Part shown: positions 7,267 to 13,576 of the stretch, piece by piece
How the letters are laid out: every line of letters begins with the position of its first letter
Position numbering within the stretch: position 1 is the stretch's first letter
NCBI GenBank assembly: GCA_016937035.1
Contig: JAFGWS010000078.1
Coordinates: 1-13,576, forward strand
DNA length: 13,576 bases
Direction of reading: 5' to 3'
From: Pontiellaceae bacterium
GTDB lineage: Bacteria; Verrucomicrobiota; Kiritimatiellia; Kiritimatiellales; Pontiellaceae
Notes under the pieces: generated by a model
The model's input: only the letters and a program-made list of their open reading frames with translations
Databases searched by the model: none
Told to the model about the DNA's origin: nothing
Program-made: the position numbers and the translations under genes

Positions 7267-7273
7267 CCTCCTT
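7267..7273 (-). promoter_or_regulatory. Strong Shine-Dalgarno of the esterase gene
   Basis: AAGGAGG on the minus strand, seven bases before the ATG at 7259. It decides this start over the ATG at 7253, and is one of only two consensus ribosome sites in the window. Confidence 0.75.
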
Positions 7274-7359
7274 TTACCGCGTTATGTACACAAGACGCCC
7301 TCGATTAACGGAATCCGTCCGCCTAAATCGTCATCTTATTTTTCAGCATCCGAGCGTCA

Positions 7360-7617
7360 CTATGCTCCATATTTTTTTTCGTACTCGCCTTTGCCCGTCT
7401 TTTTATACGTCGTAAAGCCTGCACTCTTGGCTCGATCGTGCAGTCCGCTCTCCGATCGACCGATAGACGGAGCCGAGAGCTGACGCACCACCGGCGCACC
7501 GCATTTCGGGCAGCGCTCCAGCGCCGGCGCATGAACTCCCTCCACCTGCTCAAAACCGTCGCGGCAATGATCGCAGGCGTGTTCGGGATCGTGCGCAGCA
7601 TATTCATGAATCGGCAT
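7360..7617 (-). CDS. FmdB-family zinc ribbon protein
   Basis: Small protein (85 aa) of the FmdB-type putative regulatory family. It begins MPIHEY, the family's usual MPIYEY, and has two CxxC knuckles, C15-x2-C18 and C36-x2-C39, that should bind one zinc. The first CxxC lies a few residues later than usual because of a short insertion (AAHDPEHA). The tail is basic with a KKTGKGEYEKKYG stretch. The family was named from a gene near formamidase, but its molecular function is not established. GGAG six bases ahead of the ATG supports the start; another minus-strand frame overlapping it is a shadow. It lies 77 bases downstream of the DUF523-DUF1722 gene, probably in the same transcript. Confidence 0.85.
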   Translation of the reverse strand: MPIHEYAAHDPEHACDHCRDGFEQVEGVHAPALERCPKCGAPVVRQLSAPSIGRSESGLHDRAKSAGFTTYKKTGKGEYEKKYGA

Positions 7618-7694
7618 CGATTTCTCCGTTAACTGTTATAAAGGCGTCGCAGATCCAAAAATCGGCACTCGGCAATCTAAAATCATAAATCCAT

Positions 7695-8645
7695 TTAGTA
7701 CACATGATTGCGCAGCCGCAACTCAATCGGATGCGGGTTCAGATAAAACTGATTCCTCAAGTAGGGTTCATCGTATTTCCGCACATAATGGTTCAGAATC
7801 GTGATCGGCACAATCAGCGGAACGTGCCCGTCGCGATAGCGGTCAATCACCTCCTGCAGCTCCAGCTTCTCATCGCTATTCAGCTCACGCTTAAAATAGC
7901 CGGCCATATGCTGCAACACATTCACATGCTTCTTTACTGTGGCACGCAGCGCCAGCGCCTTCATCAAGAGCTCATAATAGTCCGCCTGAATCTGCTCGAT
8001 CGGACGGCTTTTCAAATCGGCCGTAATGCGTCCGAGCTCGCGATACAAGGGAATGCTGTGCGCCATCAGCAAATATTTATGCTGTTCATGAAATTTAACC
8101 AGCCCTTTAGAGCCAATCTCTGCAGCGAGCAGTTCTCGCCAGCGTTTGAGCGTAAAAACCCGCTCAATAAAATTTTCCCGCAGACCGGGATCATTTAAAC
8201 GCCCCTCCTCCTCAACCGGCAGGTCTGGGAAATGGTGCATAAACGCAGCTGCAAAAAATCCCGTTCCCTTATTTTCCGGCATGCCCTTTTCCGCCGGATA
8301 CACCTTTACCCGCTCCATCCCGCAGCTCGGCGACTTCCGCTTAAATATAAAACCGCACAGCGCCTCGGACTCCAGCTCCTCAATGCGCCGTTCGCACCAA
8401 GTCGTCATCTGTTTCGTCCAATTTTTCTTACTGATCGAAACCAGCTCCGGATGTTCCACCGAGCCCTCCAGTCGAATCGGCTCGCGCGGAACGCCCATAC
8501 CGCACTCCACCTCCGGGCACACAGGAACAAACTCAAACCATTGTCCCAGCACGCCGGTGATATATGGGTCATGTTTATGCTGCCCGTCGTAGCGCACCTT
8601 TTCGCCCATCAGGCACTTGCTGATTCCAATACGGATCTTTTCCAT
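7695..8645 (-). CDS. DUF523 (TudS-like) - DUF1722 (YbgA-like) fusion protein
   Basis: Two-domain protein of 316 aa. Residues ~1-150 are DUF523, with GISKCLMG and RYDG near the start, PVCPEVECGMG at 41-51 and SPSCG at 105-109. C11, C43 or C48, and C108 are the likely Fe-S ligands; some DUF523 proteins (TudS) are thiouracil desulfurases that carry a [4Fe-4S] cluster. Residues ~185-305 are DUF1722, a helical domain recognised by KFHEQHKYLLMAHS and the YFKRELNSDEK segment. This fusion is common in bacteria, and its real substrate is unknown; tRNA or nucleotide sulfur metabolism is a fair guess. The ATG at 8645 has AGAGG ten bases ahead and gives the expected N-terminus MEKIRIGISKC; an ATG at 8681 would add 12 residues with no ribosome site. 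An unusual inverted repeat sits upstream at 8725-8792. Confidence 0.86.
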   Translation of the reverse strand: MEKIRIGISKCLMGEKVRYDGQHKHDPYITGVLGQWFEFVPVCPEVECGMGVPREPIRLEGSVEHPELVSISKKNWTKQMTTWCERRIEELESEALCGFIFKRKSPSCGMERVKVYPAEKGMPENKGTGFFAAAFMHHFPDLPVEEEGRLNDPGLRENFIERVFTLKRWRELLAAEIGSKGLVKFHEQHKYLLMAHSIPLYRELGRITADLKSRPIEQIQADYYELLMKALALRATVKKHVNVLQHMAGYFKRELNSDEKLELQEVIDRYRDGHVPLIVPITILNHYVRKYDEPYLRNQFYLNPHPIELRLRNHVY

Positions 8646-8724
8646 CAGGTTCTTGCCTCTCAATTTATCCATTTTGCGCATTAAAACAAACCACCCTCAA
8701 ACTGCAGCGACGGGAAATATTCGA

Positions 8725-8792
8725 CAAAATAATTGTGGACAAAATAATTCAGGAGCACGTCCGGTGTAATAATTTTGTCCATAATTATTTTG
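8725..8792. repeat. 25-bp AT-rich inverted repeat with 18-base spacer
   Basis: The left arm 8725-8749 and the reverse complement of the right arm 8768-8792 agree at 23 of 25 positions. Each arm contains two copies of an AAAATAATT-like unit (GACAAAATAATT at 8723 and again at 8738, a 15-base period). It is far more AT-rich than the flanking genes. It lies between the murB stop and the DUF523 start. Possible roles are an operator for a dimeric regulator, the ends of a tiny mobile element, or a murB 3' hairpin; no T tract follows on either strand. Confidence 0.65.
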
Positions 8793-8813
8793 CAAACCCT
8801 CTGATATGGCCGA

Positions 8814-9746
8814 TCAGAAAGTACCCAGCAGCTTTATTTCCCGCGTCAGTTCAAAGCCGAACTTTTCACGCACAGCACTGATCATCATCTCCGACAACCG
8901 GTACACATCCTCCGCCGTCGCCTGCGCATCAGCGACAATAATATTGGCATGTTTATCAAACAGACGCGCTCCGCCCACACGGAACGCCTTCGCGCCCGCC
9001 TGTTCCAAAAACCAGCCCGCGGCCTGACGCCGCCCCGCCGCCGAGGTCGGCTCAATGTTGCGGAACACACTGCCCGCACACGGCGTCTTCCGCCAATCCG
9101 GATGTTTGCTCCGGCGAAGCGCCATAATCTCATCACGCTCCGAGCGCATCGCTTCAATATCGCACATCTCCAAACGAAGGAGCGCCTCCAGCACCACCGC
9201 CCCGCTCTGTTTTAACGCCGACGAGCGATACGAAAACTCCAGCTCCTCCCGCGCAACCTCTCGAACCGTTCCGTCCTTCTCCATCAGACGCACCGACTCC
9301 ACCACATCGCCGATCTGTCTGCCGAACGCGCCCGCGTTGCCCGCAATTGCTCCGCCCACCGTACCCGGAATACCGCAGCAGAACGTTAGATCCCCCACCC
9401 CATGCTCAATCGCTGTGCAGGCCAGATCGTTCAACAGCGTATTTCCGGAGACGCGGACGCAGCAGCCCTCCACCGACACCACCGGATGCTCCTCCGCACA
9501 ATACCGCAGGACCACCGAATCAATCCCCGCATCCGACACCAAGAGATTGGACCCTTGCCCGATCACCTCAAACTCGATTCCCGCTTCGGCCAACCGCTGC
9601 GCCGCAGCACAAAGCGCTTCCGCATCCGGACAATCCAGCAGTGCAGGACAGCGGCCGCCGAGGCCGAAGGTGGTATATTCACTCAACGGCGCATCGTTCA
9701 CAACGCGCACCGATTCCGGCAGAGAATTTAACAAGGACACATCCAT
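8814..9746 (-). CDS. murB: UDP-N-acetylenolpyruvoylglucosamine reductase
   Basis: Cytoplasmic FAD enzyme that reduces UDP-GlcNAc-enolpyruvate to UDP-N-acetylmuramate with NADPH, the second committed step of peptidoglycan synthesis. The 310-aa protein shows TTFGLGG at 25-31, the FAD-binding GQGSNLLVSD at 63-72, GIPGTVGGAIAGNAGAFG at 125-142, FSYRSS with Y173/R174, the catalytic Ser in CAGSVFRN (S226), and a late Glu in REIKLLG (E303). The short form without the extra tyrosine loop fits the type II enzyme. Length matches the family. GGAAG lies about ten bases before the ATG at 9746. It is divergent from the SpoU methyltransferase gene, with 94 bases between start codons. It is not in a mur/fts cluster here, so its expression is probably independent. 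Confidence 0.95.
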   Translation of the reverse strand: MDVSLLNSLPESVRVVNDAPLSEYTTFGLGGRCPALLDCPDAEALCAAAQRLAEAGIEFEVIGQGSNLLVSDAGIDSVVLRYCAEEHPVVSVEGCCVRVSGNTLLNDLACTAIEHGVGDLTFCCGIPGTVGGAIAGNAGAFGRQIGDVVESVRLMEKDGTVREVAREELEFSYRSSALKQSGAVVLEALLRLEMCDIEAMRSERDEIMALRRSKHPDWRKTPCAGSVFRNIEPTSAAGRRQAAGWFLEQAGAKAFRVGGARLFDKHANIIVADAQATAEDVYRLSEMMISAVREKFGFELTREIKLLGTF

Positions 9747-9840
9747 TATGGTTTCTTCCGTAAAATTCTCGCCATGCTAATTGTGCCTCGGCTAATTTCC
9801 AAGCCCTCGACAAAAGAACTTAACCAACCCGGATGTTGCC

Positions 9841-10608
9841 ATGAGAGAAATCACCTCCGCCGCCAATCCATTTATTAAGCAGCTGCGCGCGCTGATCGAC
9901 ACCAAAAAGGCCCGCCGCCAAAGCCAATCCTTCATCATTGAAGGCTGGCGCGGAATCGATACGCTCCTTTCCCATCCGAGCCGAAACTACCAGCTCGAAA
10001 CTCTGGTCATTGGACCGGAATGGATCGAAGACCCGCGCCTCCCCAAAGCAATTGACACCGTTCTCCTGCCCGACCCGCTGCTCAACAAGGTTTCCGACGT
10101 TCAAAACACACAGGGCATTCTCGGCATCATCAAACACAGCCCCCAACCCTTTTCCGTTCCCGAAAAAGGCAACCTGCTGCTGCTCGACAACCTGCGCGAC
10201 CCCGGCAACCTCGGCACCCTCATCCGCTCCGCCGTCGGAGCCGGATTCGACGGCATTCTCCTCTACGGCGACTGCGTCGATCCCTACAGCCCCAAAGTCA
10301 TTCGCTCCACCATGGGCACCTTCGCTTACTGCAACCTCTGGAGTATCACCGATCATGAAATTGAAGATCTGCAGGCCGCAGGATTTGAACTCTGCATCAC
10401 CACCGGCCTCGGCGGAACCAATCTCTATGAGAGCCGATTCAACAACAAAACCATCCTCGCCATCGGCTCTGAAGCACACGGCGTAAGCGATGTGCTCCAG
10501 CAGCGCGCCACTCAGAAAATCACCATTCCCCTTCAGGCCCAATGCGAATCCCTCAACGCCGCCGTCGCCGGCAGCATCTGTATGTTCCACATCTCCAATG
10601 TTGAATAA
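9841..10608 (+). CDS. TrmH/SpoU-family RNA 2'-O-ribose methyltransferase
   Basis: SPOUT-class enzyme that transfers a methyl group from S-adenosylmethionine to a ribose 2'-OH in rRNA or tRNA. All three SpoU motifs are present in the 255-aa protein: NLRDPGNLGTLIRSA from N117 (catalytic Arg R119), IGSEAHG at 208-214, and the knot-forming SLNAAVA with N239. The N-terminal ~100 residues are the substrate-binding domain typical of RlmB/TsnR-like proteins (starts ITSAANPFIKQLRAL, then FIIEGWRGIDTLL). The exact RNA target cannot be read from sequence. The start is the first ATG giving the family N-terminus; only a weak GGAT lies upstream. It converges with the GNAT gene, 29 bases apart, with no obvious terminator in the gap. 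Confidence 0.92.
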   Translation: MREITSAANPFIKQLRALIDTKKARRQSQSFIIEGWRGIDTLLSHPSRNYQLETLVIGPEWIEDPRLPKAIDTVLLPDPLLNKVSDVQNTQGILGIIKHSPQPFSVPEKGNLLLLDNLRDPGNLGTLIRSAVGAGFDGILLYGDCVDPYSPKVIRSTMGTFAYCNLWSITDHEIEDLQAAGFELCITTGLGGTNLYESRFNNKTILAIGSEAHGVSDVLQQRATQKITIPLQAQCESLNAAVAGSICMFHISNVE

Positions 10609-10637
10609 AGGTTCTTTGAAACAGGCTTCGGCACGAA

Positions 10638-11492
10638 TCACCCGAGTTCAAATGTGGTTACGCCGAAGAGTCGGTCGAGCGGCAGAACAGGCGGTTTCCC
10701 GGTGTACATGCGGGCGGTTTCAAATACGGCGGTCATGTTGTGTCGTTTGACCAGATCAAGCGCCGCCGGATTTACAGCGGGTATGTCCAGGAAAACCGGG
10801 ACGTTGCCGGGAATGGTCGCTGTTAAAGCGGAAAACAGCTGCTCCGCGATTTCAGGAGTGTCCGCGAACAGCGGGCCGATTTTGTATCCGATGCGGCAAG
10901 GACGCAAAACGCCATATCCGGCCAGCCTCCCGCTTTTCCGGATACCGAGCGACACGCTGCGGGGCTGATTGATCCACTGCTTCAGGAACGGAACACGGTT
11001 GTCGGGAAAGAACGGTTGGTCATAGGCGCAAAGCTCCTCGAAAACAACCGATGACAACGGGACAATTTCTGGATTTACGGAGGATTGTCCTCCGCCGGTT
11101 CCCTGATATCGGATGTTTTGGTACGCTAGTATAAATCCGGATTTTTGGTAGTTTTCCTGCTGCGCAACCACGCCATCCAGTCCGACGGTACGGCCCTTGA
11201 GATATTCAAGCCCGGCATTCCAGATCTGGATTCCAAAACCTTGTCCACGGTACTCGGGCTTAACCATATAAAAGCCGAGAAAGCCGAACGATTTGCCGTA
11301 CTTTGCGACGGAAAGGGTTGCGATCGGCTCGTCGCCGAGCAGCCCGACCAGGAATCCGTTCGGGTCGGACGCGTAGAAAGACTCCGCGTCGTTCAACCCC
11401 GGATTCCAACCTTCCGCCGCGGCCCAGCGGATTGCAATTTCCTCCACTTCCTGCCGGGTCATTGTTCTGATTTTGCAGCTGTTTTTCTGCAC
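10638..11492 (-). CDS. Two-domain GNAT N-acetyltransferase
   Basis: Acetyl-CoA-dependent acyltransferase of 284 aa. The N-terminal GNAT domain (about 7-150) shows GWNPG at 28-32, SFYASDPNGFLVG, then GFYMVKPEYRGQGFG with the acetyl-CoA loop RGQGFG at 82-87. The C-terminal part (about 165-275) resembles the Acetyltransf_18/DUF1248 domain of YitH-like proteins, including a GYGVLRP segment. The acceptor substrate is unknown; small amines are typical of relatives. The GTG at 11492 is chosen because a perfect AAGGAGG stands six bases ahead; a TTG at 11522 would extend it by ten residues with no ribosome site. It starts 38 bases after the methyltransferase gene on the same strand, so the two are probably one transcript. 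Confidence 0.88.
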   Translation of the reverse strand: MQKNSCKIRTMTRQEVEEIAIRWAAAEGWNPGLNDAESFYASDPNGFLVGLLGDEPIATLSVAKYGKSFGFLGFYMVKPEYRGQGFGIQIWNAGLEYLKGRTVGLDGVVAQQENYQKSGFILAYQNIRYQGTGGGQSSVNPEIVPLSSVVFEELCAYDQPFFPDNRVPFLKQWINQPRSVSLGIRKSGRLAGYGVLRPCRIGYKIGPLFADTPEIAEQLFSALTATIPGNVPVFLDIPAVNPAALDLVKRHNMTAVFETARMYTGKPPVLPLDRLFGVTTFELG

Positions 11493-11498
11493 GGCATC

Positions 11499-11505
11499 CC
11501 TCCTT
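11499..11505 (-). promoter_or_regulatory. Strong Shine-Dalgarno of the GNAT gene, deciding a GTG start
   Basis: AAGGAGG on the minus strand with a six-base spacer GATGCC to GTG at 11492. The ATG within the spacer is out of frame. It settles the start against the TTG at 11522. Confidence 0.75.
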
Positions 11506-11530
11506 TTTTCAAACGAGTTCAATCATGGGT

Positions 11531-12307
11531 TCAAGAAGCAGTGCAGATAAAAATCCGGTAATGCAGCTCTGCGCAAAAACCGGACGAGGTCAGTCGGAAG
11601 AGACGGTTAGTTTCACCAAATTTTTCGATCATCGTATTCCGTATTCGGGCGAGATCGCCTGCATCCAGCGCGTACCGAAATCCTAAATCGACGGAGTCGA
11701 GCAACAGAACAGGTGCCGCAGCGCTGCCGATTACGCGCCAGCCGGAATCCACAAGCCGAGCTTCCATCTCTGCGGTCGACGGGTACCATTTCTGCGTGCG
11801 CATCTGTTGGTAGAGTGTGTTCAGGCAGGCAGCGTCTTCCTCGTTATCAAAGACCGCGCTCTGATGAACAAAAAATTCACCCGGCTCCATTTGGCTTCGA
11901 AGATGACGCAGCAACGGCTGCAGGCCGGCTTCGCCGAAGTAATGAAGAACCGACCGCATCATCAGCAGAAGCCGCTGCTTTCGGGTCGCGACTGCGGTTC
12001 GGCTGAACTGATCAATGGATGAACGAACTAAAGAGATATTCGCCTGGTTTACCAAAGCAAGCTGAGCATCGGAGCAGTCGATGTTCACCAGCACTGCAGA
12101 ACTAATCTCTTCCTGTGCCAGTTGCGAGAGCATGAAACCGGTTCCACCGCCCAGATCCGCAATCACATCGGCGGGTGATTCCGCCAGAACGTCTGTGACG
12201 GCCTTAATGAGGGGGCGCGCAATTGCCGGATCAGAAAAATAACCGTTATGCACCGCCCCCCAGCGCTGCCCGTGAACCACCTTTTCTGTTCCGACAGGAT
12301 CTTTCAT
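11531..12307 (-). CDS. Class I SAM-dependent methyltransferase
   Basis: Probable soluble methyltransferase of 258 aa. The Rossmann motif I is IADLGGGTGF with D51 and GGGTG at 53-57. An acidic residue after strand 2 (NIDCSD) would bind the SAM ribose, and a motif-IV-like LLLMMRSVLHYFG follows. The first ~45 residues, with WGAVHNGYF, form a cap that may select the substrate. The later half has YQQMRTQKWYPSTAEMEARL, similar to the substrate-binding half of small-molecule methyltransferases. The substrate is not identifiable. The ATG at 12307 has GGAAAAA directly ahead. It heads a probable two-gene unit with the GNAT gene, and such methyl- and acetyl-transfer pairs often act on one small molecule, which is inference here. 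Confidence 0.82.
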   Translation of the reverse strand: MKDPVGTEKVVHGQRWGAVHNGYFSDPAIARPLIKAVTDVLAESPADVIADLGGGTGFMLSQLAQEEISSAVLVNIDCSDAQLALVNQANISLVRSSIDQFSRTAVATRKQRLLLMMRSVLHYFGEAGLQPLLRHLRSQMEPGEFFVHQSAVFDNEEDAACLNTLYQQMRTQKWYPSTAEMEARLVDSGWRVIGSAAAPVLLLDSVDLGFRYALDAGDLARIRNTMIEKFGETNRLFRLTSSGFCAELHYRIFICTAS

Positions 12308-12814
12308 TTTTTCCGTTCAGTTGATCGCCCTCAAACCGGAGCAAAGAGCGGGTTTCAGTAAGCCGCTGCGCGGCAGTCAATAAACTCTCATTTTTGGTAT
12401 TTCCTTTTCGGAAGCGCGTCACAACAATGCAACAGCCCTCGCCGAAAACAGGGCACAATCATGCCTAAACCGCACCCCCAAACCAAGCCGGAAGCGCCGA
12501 CTTTATGACGCCTCTAATCCTACCGATTCCCCCTCCGCGCCTTGGGTATTTAATATAACCCTTTCGTTTAGTGTTTAAACGAAAGTTAAATATATACAAA
12601 AAATATGACTGGCCATTTCCTGCACCACCGTGTTTAATGCCTCATTGCACATAAGATACGGCGGATAGAGTTTAAATGCATATAAAAAACCCCGCCACTC
12701 CAATCCTGCCAGGTCGATGGAGCTCAAAACGCCCCGGTTGAGTTGGGCAATGAATTTTAAAAAATTGGAGAGAGACGTTTTCGGCTCATCTCCACACGTT
12801 GGGATAACAAATAT
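12308..12814. other. 507-base intergenic region with palindrome and gene remnant
   Basis: This lies upstream of both the methyltransferase (-) and the 149-aa lipoprotein (+). The first ~230 bases are nondescript, and the short minus-strand frame there has no ribosome site or family likeness. A 10-bp perfect palindrome follows at 12561-12585, then a minus-strand open stretch (12575-12823) that reads like protein without a start codon. AT-rich text at 12551-12602 is the most promoter-like part, but no clear -35/-10 pair is defined. Confidence 0.5.
12561..12585. promoter_or_regulatory. 10-bp perfect inverted repeat, possible operator
   Basis: CTTTCGTTTA (12561-12570) and TAAACGAAAG (12576-12585) are exact reverse complements around GTGTT. 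The size and symmetry fit the operator of a dimeric repressor, but it could also be a bidirectional terminator-like hairpin. The right arm is followed by TTAAATATATAC, AT-rich but not a T tract. No regulator gene is adjacent. Confidence 0.45.
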
Positions 12815-12823
12815 ATGAAAACA
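12575..12823 (-). pseudogene. Unrecognised open-frame remnant without start codon
   Basis: Between in-frame stops at 12824-12826 and 12575-12577 the minus strand is open for 82 codons. The reading has a protein-like mix: SLSNFLKFIAQLNRG, then SSIDLAGLEWRGFLYAFKL, then EALNTVVQEMASHIF. No ATG occurs near its beginning, there is no ribosome site, and its upstream end overlaps the start of the lipoprotein gene on the other strand. It is best read as a fragment of a decayed gene or a dispersed element. I do not recognise the family, and chance openness cannot be excluded. Confidence 0.3.
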
Positions 12824-13264
12824 CTAGTCATCATCGCATTATTCGTTTCTATCCTTGGATGCTCTCCGGAAAAAACGGCACCTGATCAGATTGTGACTGC
12901 ACCATCGATCTCCCTGTTGATTGATGAAGCAAAAGTTGTAGATGGAGCAAGGCACCTTGATGGTCAAATAAAACTCGATGGATTTCAAAATATTCAAAGT
13001 GATGGACGGTTAAGTGTTGCTTACTACCTCTACCATCACGATCCCTACGAGCGGACAGACTTAAAATGCTTTTTGAGATCAAAACTCGCTCACAATCTCG
13101 ACAGACCTCACGCATTTAATATTACATTGGGTGATTCCTTTGAACTTGATCTAGACGAATACTCTTCCCTACTCGTGGTTGTGTTGATCAAAACAACTGA
13201 TAAAGACTCTGATCCGATTCAATTGTGTGATATGGAAAAAATTAAATGGGAATCCCAACAATAA
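12815..13264 (+). CDS. Uncharacterised small lipoprotein, 149 aa
   Basis: I do not recognise a family. The N-terminus MKTLVIIALFVSILGC is a typical lipoprotein signal with lipobox ILGC and acyl-acceptor Cys16, followed by SPEKTAPDQ as a flexible linker. The mature part is hydrophilic with alternating strand-like stretches (SISLLIDEAKVV, RLSVAYYLYHH, SLLVVVLIKT) suggesting a small beta-rich fold, and it holds two further cysteines (in LKCFL and LCDME) that might pair. It should be anchored in a membrane and face the periplasm. The ATG has GGGAT about nine bases ahead, a weak ribosome site. Its third-position GC is lower than that of the dinG-side genes, which fits the surrounding repeat-rich, less conserved region. 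It stands alone. Confidence 0.75.
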   Translation: MKTLVIIALFVSILGCSPEKTAPDQIVTAPSISLLIDEAKVVDGARHLDGQIKLDGFQNIQSDGRLSVAYYLYHHDPYERTDLKCFLRSKLAHNLDRPHAFNITLGDSFELDLDEYSSLLVVVLIKTTDKDSDPIQLCDMEKIKWESQQ

Positions 13265-13359
13265 AGGAATAGATACTCACGACGGAAGGCATGAAGGAGC
13301 TGAGCGGTCTATTTAAAGATTCCTGTAAGCGGCGGAGCGGAACGCATGAGGATTTTTAG

Positions 13360-13428
13360 CCGCAAAAGATCACATGGAACGCAAAAATGCGAGTGATTGG
13401 GTCTTTGAGATCCCTGCGCTCCTTGCGG
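13360..13428. repeat. Imperfect inverted repeat, CCGCAA type
   Basis: CCGCAAAAGATCACATGG onward (13360-13386) is imperfectly mirrored by CTTTGAGATCCCTGCGCTCC to GCGG (13403-13428): both arms, read from the outside, begin CCGCAA and end near CAAA. Such text is common in spacers of environmental bacterial genomes and has no assigned function. Confidence 0.3.
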
Positions 13429-13446
13429 TTGATCTCAATATTTTTT

Positions 13447-13470
13447 CGTAGAAGCGCACGTCCTCGTCGC
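13447..13470. repeat. GCGACG palindrome, copy 3, reverse orientation
   Basis: The reverse complement reads GCGACGAGGACGTGCGCTTC then TACG. Against 6034-6056 it differs by one G-to-A change and one inserted G, and it shares the CTTCTACG tail. It lies 30 bases beyond the stop of the partial gene at the right edge, a usual place for REP-like elements. Confidence 0.55.
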
Positions 13471-13500
13471 TTGAGTTCGTAATTCAGCCTTTAGAGCAAT

Positions 13501-13576
13501 TTAATTTAAACCGTAGCCGCATGATATAAACCAATGAAGGGCATCCGTTTCAGTAATACATCTCAGGGCTTTTCCG
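13501..13576 (-). CDS. C-terminal end of a gene running off the window
   Basis: The minus strand is open from the window end to a TAA at 13501-13503, giving 24 residues ending GKALRCITETDALHWFISCGYGLN in two parts: GKALRCITETDALHW and FISCGYGLN. The pattern of a basic start, ALRxIT, WF and CGY near the end resembles the tails of some DDE transposases (IS630-like), but this is a weak likeness from a short piece. It is partial at its 5' end. Confidence 0.4.
   Translation of the reverse strand, partial: GKALRCITETDALHWFISCGYGLN

Noticed and set aside
8725..8792. Possible integron attC site
   Set aside because: The arms lack the RYYYAAC/GTTRRRY core sites, and no integrase or cassette array is present.
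12246..12458. A 70-codon minus-strand frame overlapping the methyltransferase start
   Set aside because: No ribosome site, low-complexity glycine/arginine-rich tail, and it overlaps a well-supported gene.
13291..13359. A 22-codon ATG frame after the 149-aa lipoprotein gene
   Set aside because: Too short, weak ribosome site, and no similarity recognised; it may be chance.

Overview
This looks like a chromosomal segment from a Gram-negative-type bacterium, most likely of the PVC group (a Kiritimatiellota- or Verrucomicrobia-like organism). That placement is inference. It rests on the fused DAHP synthase/chorismate mutase, the unusual Lnt-like acyltransferase, the MurB and lipoproteins that point to a cell wall and outer membrane, and the many short palindromic intergenic repeats. 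No rRNA, tRNA, CRISPR array or complete transposase was seen.

Layout. Positions 193-4663 (+) hold a tight three-gene run: a DinG-type Fe-S helicase, an apolipoprotein N-acyltransferase-like protein that starts inside the dinG stop (ATGA overlap), and a bifunctional DAHP synthase/chorismate mutase. Positions 4664-6335 are gene-poor and repeat-rich. They hold one unknown lipoprotein (5025-5690, -) bracketed by an 18/20 inverted repeat, two GCGACG palindromes, and a compact three-hairpin element. Positions 6336-9746 (-) hold, in transcription order, murB, a DUF523-DUF1722 (TudS/YbgA-like) protein, an FmdB-type zinc ribbon protein and a secreted esterase. A long AT-rich inverted repeat lies between murB and the DUF523 gene. 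A SpoU/TrmH-family rRNA or tRNA 2'-O-methyltransferase (9841-10608, +) diverges from murB. A class I SAM methyltransferase and a two-domain GNAT acetyltransferase form a probable minus-strand pair (12307 to 10638). Positions 12308-12814 hold a strong palindrome and an unlisted minus-strand open frame that reads like a gene remnant. A small lipoprotein (12815-13264, +) follows. The right edge holds more repeats and the C-terminal end of a minus-strand gene that runs off the window.

The protein-coding genes are mostly housekeeping or ordinary accessory enzymes. I see no convincing new multi-gene system. The most unusual material is intergenic: a 19-nt hairpin family with a compensatory base-pair change (one copy fused to the DAHP synthase stop codon), a GCGACG palindrome family shared by two distant sites, inverted repeats bracketing a lipoprotein gene, and a 25-bp inverted repeat upstream of the DUF523 gene.
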